Origin: CAZWEZ01 sp964632795
GTDB lineage: Bacteria; Pseudomonadota; Alphaproteobacteria; Rhodospirillales; 2-02-FULL-58-16
Length of the DNA: 21,160 nt
Assembly: GCA_964632795.1 (NCBI GenBank)
Contig: CAZWEZ010000062.1
Span: 1 to 21,160 of the forward strand
Direction of reading: 5' to 3'
Of this stretch, positions 13,598 to 21,160 are shown piece by piece; within the stretch, counting starts at the first letter, position 1; each line of letters opens with the position of its first letter. The position numbers and the translations under genes are program-made. The notes beneath the pieces are model-generated. The model made no database searches. It was not told where the DNA came from and saw nothing but the letters and a program-made list of their open reading frames with translations.

Positions 13598-13744
13598 ATG
13601 AAGAAGATGTTTCACCACCAAACCGCGATCGGCAGGGTCAGCCGGATGATCGGCTCGTTGGCCAGGTACCTGGGTTTCAGAAGGACGCGGCGACCGGTGG
13701 TGATGGTCCGCCTGCCGCCGTTCGCACTGCGCCAATCCGAATGA
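13598..13744 (+). CDS. Candidate small basic peptide, 48 residues
   Basis: A 48-residue frame with an arginine-rich, amphipathic middle (IGRVSRMIGSLARYLGFRRTRR) and no acidic residue until the last one. It has GC-rich third positions, and GGGAG (13593-13597) lies directly before the first ATG; the second ATG at 13607 has the same site at nine bases, so the real product may be 45 residues. It lies between the fold-back element and the convergent kinase gene (stop at 13749). It resembles no family that I know; a DUF1127-like or membrane-associated peptide is possible. Coding by chance is also possible at this length. Confidence 0.35.
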   Translation: MKKMFHHQTAIGRVSRMIGSLARYLGFRRTRRPVVMVRLPPFALRQSE

Positions 13745-13748
13745 ATTT

Positions 13749-16748
13749 CTAGACGCCGGAAGCCCTGTCTTCCAGGGGTTTGCTCCGCTCCCGGGGGAAG
13801 CGGATGACCACCGTCGTGCCTTTCCCGATCTCGCTGTCGACCGACAGCGTTCCACCGTGCAGTTCGACCAGCGACTTGGAAAGCGGCAGGCCGAGGCCGG
13901 CCCCGTCGTGCTGGCGGGTGTAGGCGCTTTCCACCTGGCCGAACTTGGTCAACACGTTCGGCAGGTTCTCGGGGGCGATGCCGATGCCGGTGTCGGAGAT
14001 CCCGATGCGGATCGCGCCGTCGTCCTCGACTCCGCACTCGAAGGTCACGGTGCCGCCTTCGGGGGTGAACTTGACAGCATTGGACAGCAGGTTGAGCAGC
14101 ACCTGCTTGACCTTGCGTTCGTCGGCGTAAAGGGCGGGCAGGGGCTTGGGCAGCTCGACCACCAGGTCGAGGCCGGCCTTGTCGGCGCGTTCCCGGATCA
14201 GGCGTTCGCACGACGCGACCATCAGGGCGACGTCGATATTGCGCTCGGCCAGTTTCAGGTCGCCGGTTTCGATCCGCGACACGTCCAGGATGTCGTTGAT
14301 CAAGGCCAGGAGGTGCTTGCCGGACTCGTTGATGTCGCGGATGTATTCCCGGTACTGGGGGCTGTCGATGGGACCGAAGGTCTGATCGGCCAGGATGTCG
14401 GAGAAGCCGATCACCGAGTTCAACGGGGTGCGCAGCTCGTGGCTCATGTTGGCCAGGAACTCGGTCTTGGCGCGGTTGGCCACCTCGGCCTTGGCCTTGG
14501 CCAGGCGGAGCTGCTGTTCGGCCCTCTTGCGTTTGGTGATGTCGCGGATGATGCCGCTGTAGAAAGTCTCCTCGCCGACCGTCCACGAGCCCAGCGACAG
14601 CTCGAGGGGGAACTCGCCGCCGTCCTTGCGCACCCCGTGAAGTTCCGTCGTCTTGCCGAGTAGGCGGGGCTGGTCCTTGCCGTGAAGGCGATCGAGTCCC
14701 GCTTCGTGGTTCTTGCGGTGGCGCTGGGGGACGATGTCGTTCAGCGGCCGGTTCAACATCTCCTCGGCGGTGTAGCCGAAAATCCGTCCGGCGGCCTGGT
14801 TCCAGGAGATGACGCGGCCCTCGGCGTCGATGGCGATGATGGCGTCGTTGGCCGACTGGGCGACCGAGCGGAACCGCTCCTCCGATTGCCGCAACGCCTC
14901 CTGGTCGCGCATGTGCTCGGCGATTTCCCTCTGCAGGTCCCGGGTCCGTTCCTCGACCCGGAGCTCGAGCTCGTCGTGGGCCTTGCGGATGGCTTCGTCG
15001 GCGAGCTTGTAGGCGGTGACGTCGGTCCCCGCCCCCCGGTAGCCGAGGAAGGTCTCGTCCTCGTCGAACACCGGCTTGCCGCTGGTCATGATGTGGACGA
15101 CCTGCCCGTCCTTGTTCTTCACCGGGTATTCCAGGTCCCTGAAGGGGCGGCGGTTTTCCGTGTCCTCGGCGTGGCGGCGCCACTTCTGGGGGTCTTCCGC
15201 CAGTTGCTCGGGGTCGACGAATTCCATCCAGGTCTTGCCGATGACGTCCTCGGACGCGACGCCGCTGACCTCGAAGAAGCGCCCGGAGATGAAGGTGAAC
15301 CGCAAGTCGGGTCCCTGTTCCCAGAACCAGTCGGACGCCGACTCGGCGATATCCCTGAAGCGCTCTTCGCTGCGCTGCAGCGAGGCCTGGGTGAACTCCC
15401 TCTCGGTGATTTCGCGTTGCAGTTCGCGGGCCCGCTCATCGATTCGGACCTCGAGCTCGTCGTAGGCCTTGAGCAACGCCTGTTCCGCCCGTTTGCGCTC
15501 GGTGATGTTGTGGAACATCGACTGGTGCATGGTTTGGCCCTGGTAGGTGGTCCGTCCGGAGATGACCTCGATGTCCACCGTCTGCCCGTCCAGGCGGACC
15601 AGCTTCATTTCGGTGAGGGGGACGCTCTCGGCGCCGTTCCAGAGCTGTTGCATGCGCGCCGTGCCGTGGTTGCGGGATTCCGGGTGGACGAAATCGAGGA
15701 CCTTCGTCCCGACGAGCTGCTCGGGGTCGGTGGCCGCCAACAGGGCGGCGGCGGCGGGATTGGCGTAGGCGACAACGTCGTGTTTGTGGACCAGGATGGC
15801 TTCCGGCGACAGGGTCACCAGGTTGCGGAAGCGCTCCTCGCTCTCGCGCAGGGTTTCCAGGGTCCGTTTGCGTTCCAGCTCGGCCGCCGCGCGCCCGGCG
15901 ACGATCCGCTGCAACGAGAGGGCGTTGCGGGTGTCGCTCAGCGGCTTGGTGTCGAGGACGACGAGGATTCCCAGCGGTTGTTTTGCGGAATCGAACAACG
16001 GGGTCCCCAGATAGCTCTCGATCCCCATTTCCGCCAGCATGTGGTCGTCGGGAAAGAGCTGTTGGACACCCTTATCGTGGAAACAGACCGTTTTCCCGAT
16101 CACGTTCTCACTCGGCGTGCCGGCCAGCGCATAGTCGAAATTCTCCGCCCTCTGGCCGTGGGCGTGGACGGCGATGGTCCTGACCGTGTCCTGGCTCTCT
16201 CTCACCAGCTCGCCGACGAAGGCGTAGGCAACGTCCAGGGTGGTCGCCAGGGATTCGACCAGGGAATGGAAGAAGGCCTCGCCGAGGTCCCCGGAAACGC
16301 TCTCGGCGATGATCCTCAGGACGTTCTCCGAGCGCTTGCGTTCGGTGATGTCGGAATAGGTGGTGATGAAGCCGCCCCCGGGCAGGGGGTTGCCGCGAAT
16401 CTCGAGGACCGTGCCGTCGGCCCGGGTCCGTTCGAAGCAATGGGACTCGTTCTTCCTCGCCAGGTCGAGGCGCTCGCGGACCTGTTGCTCGACGTCGCCG
16501 GGTCCGTACTCGCCCCGCTCGGCGTTGAAGCGGAAGAAATCGGCCAGCGGCGTGCCGATCCTGGCCAGCTCGTCGGGGAGTTCCAGGAGCTCGAGGAACC
16601 TGCGATTGAACAGGACCAGCCTGAGATCGCCGTCGAGCACGGTGATCCCCTGGTCCAGGTGCTCGATGCTTTCCTGGACCAGTTCCCAGTTGCCTTGGGA
16701 GGCGCTGTCGTCTTGCCGGAGGGTGAGCTTCGAGATGAAACTGAACAT
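13749..16748 (-). CDS. Multi-PAS/GAF sensor histidine kinase with PleC/DivJ-like core
   Basis: A 999-residue soluble kinase with no membrane helix, so it senses cytoplasmic signals. Domain order by eye: PAS (about 20-137, ending in YSDITERKR), GAF (about 142-290), PAS (about 300-420, FHNITERKR), coiled coil (about 422-458), PAS (about 462-580), coiled coil (about 585-620), PAS (about 622-742, RDITKRKR), HisKA with H770 in ANMSHELRTPLNS, and HATPase (N box N890 in LLSNAVKFTP, DTGIGI 919-924, TKFGQV 934-939, GAGLGL 949-954). There is no receiver domain. The HisKA segment with FGP, the Y-EY-DI-SG pattern and HLLALINDILDVSRIE is the style of PleC/DivJ. The response regulator is not adjacent; divK lies 2.2 kb away. 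Its ribosome site is weak. Confidence 0.9.
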   Translation of the reverse strand: MFSFISKLTLRQDDSASQGNWELVQESIEHLDQGITVLDGDLRLVLFNRRFLELLELPDELARIGTPLADFFRFNAERGEYGPGDVEQQVRERLDLARKNESHCFERTRADGTVLEIRGNPLPGGGFITTYSDITERKRSENVLRIIAESVSGDLGEAFFHSLVESLATTLDVAYAFVGELVRESQDTVRTIAVHAHGQRAENFDYALAGTPSENVIGKTVCFHDKGVQQLFPDDHMLAEMGIESYLGTPLFDSAKQPLGILVVLDTKPLSDTRNALSLQRIVAGRAAAELERKRTLETLRESEERFRNLVTLSPEAILVHKHDVVAYANPAAAALLAATDPEQLVGTKVLDFVHPESRNHGTARMQQLWNGAESVPLTEMKLVRLDGQTVDIEVISGRTTYQGQTMHQSMFHNITERKRAEQALLKAYDELEVRIDERARELQREITEREFTQASLQRSEERFRDIAESASDWFWEQGPDLRFTFISGRFFEVSGVASEDVIGKTWMEFVDPEQLAEDPQKWRRHAEDTENRRPFRDLEYPVKNKDGQVVHIMTSGKPVFDEDETFLGYRGAGTDVTAYKLADEAIRKAHDELELRVEERTRDLQREIAEHMRDQEALRQSEERFRSVAQSANDAIIAIDAEGRVISWNQAAGRIFGYTAEEMLNRPLNDIVPQRHRKNHEAGLDRLHGKDQPRLLGKTTELHGVRKDGGEFPLELSLGSWTVGEETFYSGIIRDITKRKRAEQQLRLAKAKAEVANRAKTEFLANMSHELRTPLNSVIGFSDILADQTFGPIDSPQYREYIRDINESGKHLLALINDILDVSRIETGDLKLAERNIDVALMVASCERLIRERADKAGLDLVVELPKPLPALYADERKVKQVLLNLLSNAVKFTPEGGTVTFECGVEDDGAIRIGISDTGIGIAPENLPNVLTKFGQVESAYTRQHDGAGLGLPLSKSLVELHGGTLSVDSEIGKGTTVVIRFPRERSKPLEDRASGV

Positions 16749-16868
16749 GGAACCGCTTTACGGACGAGACGTGCCGTCACGGGCAAGACATTAGCATGGA
16801 ACCTCGTTTCGATTCACGTTCTTGTGACACGCGGGGGATGCGGGCCAGGGCCCGCCGCCGGCTCGGGT

Positions 16869-17087
16869 TTACGCGGGGGGCGGGTCCACCTTCTGGAACA
16901 GTTTTCCATCGAGGAGCGCCGATACCGAAAACGTGAGGATCCGTTTACTCTGTCCCTCGGGGCTGATATGGAGGTGGGGCGGCAGGTCGGGCAGGTTCAG
17001 CAGCCGTTCCACGACCCACACCACGCTCGGATCCTCGGTCTTCACGAACCGGTCGCCGGGTTGGATAGAGTTGGTTTGATCTGCCAT
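16869..17087 (-). CDS. Small unknown protein, 72 residues
   Basis: A 72-residue soluble protein of unknown function, predicted as a small beta-rich domain (PGDRFVKTEDPSVVWVVERLL, then LHISPEGQSKRILTFSVSALL). No cysteine, signal peptide or membrane segment. The ATG at 17087 has AAAGGAG ten bases upstream; the frame continues further upstream through the ParB-like gene's promoter, but only as shadow sequence. It is divergent from the ParB-N-like gene and lies 120 bases upstream of the kinase on the same strand, so it could be co-transcribed with it. GC-rich third positions support coding. Confidence 0.6.
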   Translation of the reverse strand: MADQTNSIQPGDRFVKTEDPSVVWVVERLLNLPDLPPHLHISPEGQSKRILTFSVSALLDGKLFQKVDPPPA

Positions 17088-17201
17088 GTAACGGACACTC
17101 CTTTGCGACGATCGTCTTGTTGTCAATTCGTACCGATCCAGGACACTAGACATAAAGAAGTTAACCAATCGCAAATAAACGGAGCTAGAATTAAAGGCGC
17201 G

Positions 17202-17447
17202 ATGGAAGCAATAGCCGTCAAGATCGACGACATCTACATCCCGGTCAAACGGCGCCAGTCGGTCGTTCCCGAGACCGTCGAGGCGATCGCCGAAAGCATC
17301 CTGAAACACGGCCAGAAGACGCCCATCAGCATTCGCACGGACGGCGACCGCTTCGTCCTGGTAAACGGACTACACCGGCTGGAGGCCTGCAAGGCGCTGG
17401 GCGAGGAGACGATCACCGCGGTCGTCGTCGGCGCCCGCGTGTATTGA
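17202..17447 (+). CDS. Stand-alone ParB N-terminal-like domain, 81 residues
   Basis: An 81-residue protein made of a single ParB/Srx/SerK-fold N-terminal domain. The pattern is KIDDIYIPVKRR (7-18), VEAIAESILKHGQKTPISIR (26-45, the helix plus SIxxxGQxxPIxxR) and FVLVNGLHRLEACKALGE (51-68). GLHR (56-59) occupies the position of the ParB GERR nucleotide motif. ParB's helix-turn-helix and dimer domains are absent, and the protein ends right after the core, so it cannot act as a classic partition clamp. Relatives bind CTP or ATP, or cut DNA. AAAGG lies four bases before the ATG. It is divergent from the gene at 16869-17087, across AT-rich DNA, and convergent with the next gene. Confidence 0.75.
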   Translation: MEAIAVKIDDIYIPVKRRQSVVPETVEAIAESILKHGQKTPISIRTDGDRFVLVNGLHRLEACKALGEETITAVVVGARVY

Positions 17448-17473
17448 CGGCGTGAAGGGAAGGGCGGCGGCCG

Positions 17474-17872
17474 TCAGCCGAAGATGTCCAGATAGCTCCA
17501 GATGGCCAGGATCACTCCGAACAGGATTCCGCACAGCACCAAGACCATGAAAAGAACGCTTTGGGTGAACGGGGCCTTTCCCTTGGCTTTCCCTTTGATC
17601 GGATGATGGCTCTTCTTCTGCTTCTTCTTCGGATCGCGAAACTCTGATTTCTTCTTTCCCGCGCCCTTCATTTCGCTGAAGACGAGTTTGGTGGTCGTCC
17701 TGTCGGTCTCGGGATCGTATCTTTCCTCTAGGACCTTGATCGCCAAGTGATGTTTGCCGGCCAACATGGACCGGGCTTCTTCGAGGGCTTCCTGCTTGTT
17801 GCCGAATACGCCTTCGATCGACCACTTGCCGGCCTTCAAGGACAGTATCTCGTATGAAACGGATCCACTCAT
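17474..17872 (-). CDS. Unknown protein with C-terminal membrane anchor
   Basis: A 132-residue protein with three parts: a small alpha/beta domain (about 5-67, YEILSLKAGKWSIEGVFGNK then a helix EALEEARSMLAG), a strongly basic linker (about 69-101, nearly half lysine) and one C-terminal membrane helix (about 103-127, SVLFMVLVLCGILFGVILAI). The tail-anchored layout puts the domain and the linker in the cytoplasm, where the lysines may contact lipid heads or nucleic acid. I do not recognise the family. It is convergent with the ParB-N-like gene (26 bases between stops); the terminator, if any, is not obvious. The start is not backed by a strong ribosome site. Confidence 0.65.
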   Translation of the reverse strand: MSGSVSYEILSLKAGKWSIEGVFGNKQEALEEARSMLAGKHHLAIKVLEERYDPETDRTTTKLVFSEMKGAGKKKSEFRDPKKKQKKSHHPIKGKAKGKAPFTQSVLFMVLVLCGILFGVILAIWSYLDIFG

Positions 17873-18005
17873 CGACGGTTTCCCGATCGGCGATCAATCA
17901 CAGGATGATATTGTGGGGATATCCGGGGCAAGTCAAGGCACGGTCGCCACGGCCAAGATCAGGCCATGACGGCGATCGGGGTCGCGGACGCCGGATGGAG
18001 CGGCG

Positions 18006-18218
18006 TTACGTCATCCTGCTGACGAAAAGCGGGATGTCTTCGCGGGAAAGGCCGATCTTCGCCAACCGCTTGTCGCTCATGGCGTGAAGGCCGTCCCACG
18101 CTTTGCGGGCCTTGAAGGCGCGATCGAGGAGGCTGAAGAAGTTCGCGAAGATGTGGAGGAACGCCTGCACCCTCTTGGGAAGTTCGATCGTGTGGGCGCG
18201 CAGAATGTGCGTGGTCAT
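18006..18218 (-). CDS. DUF1127 (YjiS-like) small protein
   Basis: A 70-residue protein with the DUF1127 signature in its second half: RKAWDGLHAMSDKRLAKIGL then SREDIPLF (38-65). In other alphaproteobacteria, DUF1127 proteins affect RNA turnover and phosphate or oxidative-stress responses. The N-terminal half is a hydrophobic helix (VQAFLHIFANFFSLLDRAF, 17-35). Start choice: ATG at 18218 has GGAG eight bases upstream; another ATG at 18236, with GGAGAGGAG just before it, would add six residues and is equally possible. No partner gene is adjacent in the same direction. Confidence 0.75.
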   Translation of the reverse strand: MTTHILRAHTIELPKRVQAFLHIFANFFSLLDRAFKARKAWDGLHAMSDKRLAKIGLSREDIPLFVSRMT

Positions 18219-18415
18219 CGCCGTATCTCCGGTCATGCTCCTCTCCGAGAGATGTAATAACGATGAGGCGGGGGTGGAATCGCTGACTTCGCATGACAGC
18301 GATGTGTTTTCCACATGGCCGGAAACGCCGTGGACCCGCGAAGGATTCCAGGCCGCCGGAATTTATCGAGTTCTTGGAGGGCATCCCTGGCGCCCCCCCT
18401 GCCGCTCGTCGGTGC

Positions 18416-20671
<2,256 letters not shown>

Positions 20672-20876
20672 GTTCCGTGGGTTCCTATGACGGGATTATT
20701 CAGGAGAACGGTCGCTCGGGAGCCGAAACTAACACGCCGGGACTCTCCGGTGAATCTCAACAACGGCTACTATGTACCTCCCGGCGACTTGCGGTCCAGG
20801 GAAAGTGATGAACCCGGTTGAATGGCCTGACAAGGAGTCCCATACTCGATTCGACGTCAACCAATTGAAGCCCACC

Positions 20877-21160
20877 ATGCGCGTGACCATCAACGGCGAG
20901 GAGCGCGGTTTCGAGGCCTCGCTCACCGTCCACCAGTTGCTCGGCGAGATCGGCCTCGACCCCCGCAAGGTGGCGGTCGAGCGCAACCTGGAGATCGTCC
21001 CCAGGTCCCAGTACGAAAGCATCGCGGTGGCCGACGGCGACCGCCTGGAGATCGTCCACTTCATCGGCGGCGGCGACGGCGGCGGCGACGACGGCGGCTT
21101 CGTGATCGCCGGGCGGCGTTACACCTCGCGTCTGCTGGTCGGCACCGGCAAGTACAAGGA
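20877..21160 (+). CDS. thiSG: ThiS-ThiG fusion (sulfur carrier plus thiazole synthase), 3' end cut off
   Basis: Cut by the window edge; 94 codons seen. Residues 1-63 are ThiS (MRVTINGEERGFEASLTVHQ, ending DRLEIVHFIGGG), the ubiquitin-like carrier whose C-terminal GG is normally thiocarboxylated for thiazole synthesis. The frame has no stop there: it runs on through a glycine/aspartate linker (GDGGGDDGG) into FVIAGRRYTSRLLVGTGKYK, the unmistakable start of ThiG. If fused, the ThiS tail is internal, so either the linker is cleaved or this domain is not thiocarboxylated in the usual way. An in-frame ATG at 20808 with AGGGAAAG upstream may be the true start, adding 23 residues. No TPP riboswitch is visible ahead of it. 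Confidence 0.85.
   Translation, partial: MRVTINGEERGFEASLTVHQLLGEIGLDPRKVAVERNLEIVPRSQYESIAVADGDRLEIVHFIGGGDGGGDDGGFVIAGRRYTSRLLVGTGKYK

Noticed and set aside
16840..16855. GCGGGC-CAGG-GCCCGC hairpin between the small gene and the kinase, as a terminator
   Set aside because: No T tract follows on either strand, and a 6-bp GC stem is common in this base composition.
20672..20876. TPP riboswitch ahead of thiSG
   Set aside because: I looked for the CTGAGA and GGATAATGCCAGC-type conserved blocks and saw neither.

Overview
The window is GC-rich chromosomal DNA, gene-dense on both strands, and reads as an alphaproteobacterium, probably of the Rhodospirillales type. The best taxonomic markers are a near-canonical DivK cell-cycle receiver, an EipB/DUF1849 periplasmic protein, a DUF1127 small protein, a BigR/SqrR-like sulfur-responsive repressor and a MaeB malic enzyme with a phosphotransacetylase-like tail. 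The assignment comes from remembered family patterns, not from a database search.

Layout. 1-1182: an EipB-like exported protein (+) converges on a small unknown protein (-). 1183-1689: an AT-richer stretch with no credible gene, holding a promoter and a dyad for the small gene. 1690-2720: a helix-turn-helix reading frame with no visible start codon overlaps (GTGA) an unknown helical protein. 2867-4673: a metallo-beta-lactamase-fold hydrolase (+) converges on an ArsR-family repressor (-), which is divergent from a TusA-type sulfur carrier (+). 4685-10132 (-): a three-gene overlapping operon of RND adaptor, RND pump and a DauA-like D-arginine/D-amino-acid dehydrogenase. 10229-11155 (+): a histone-deacetylase-family deacylase. 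11162-13035 (-): divK, then upstream the coupled pair purC and a dCMP-deaminase-like gene. 13183-13744 (+): two small unknown proteins separated by a 166-bp fold-back element with 57-bp arms. 13749-16748 (-): a 999-residue PAS/GAF histidine kinase with a PleC/DivJ-like catalytic core. 16869-18218: four small genes (unknown, stand-alone ParB-N-like, C-terminal membrane anchor, DUF1127). 18416-20671 (-): maeB. 20877-end (+): a ThiS-ThiG fusion cut by the window edge.

Most of this is ordinary housekeeping. The parts most worth a second look are the fold-back element at 13397-13562, the sensor/TusA pair with its candidate operator, the D-amino-acid dehydrogenase locked into an efflux operon, the start-less HTH frame bordering the AT-rich patch, the ParB-N mini-protein and the ThiSG fusion. 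I found no CRISPR array, tRNA, rRNA, transposase or complete mobile element, and no clear evidence of a wholly new multi-gene system.
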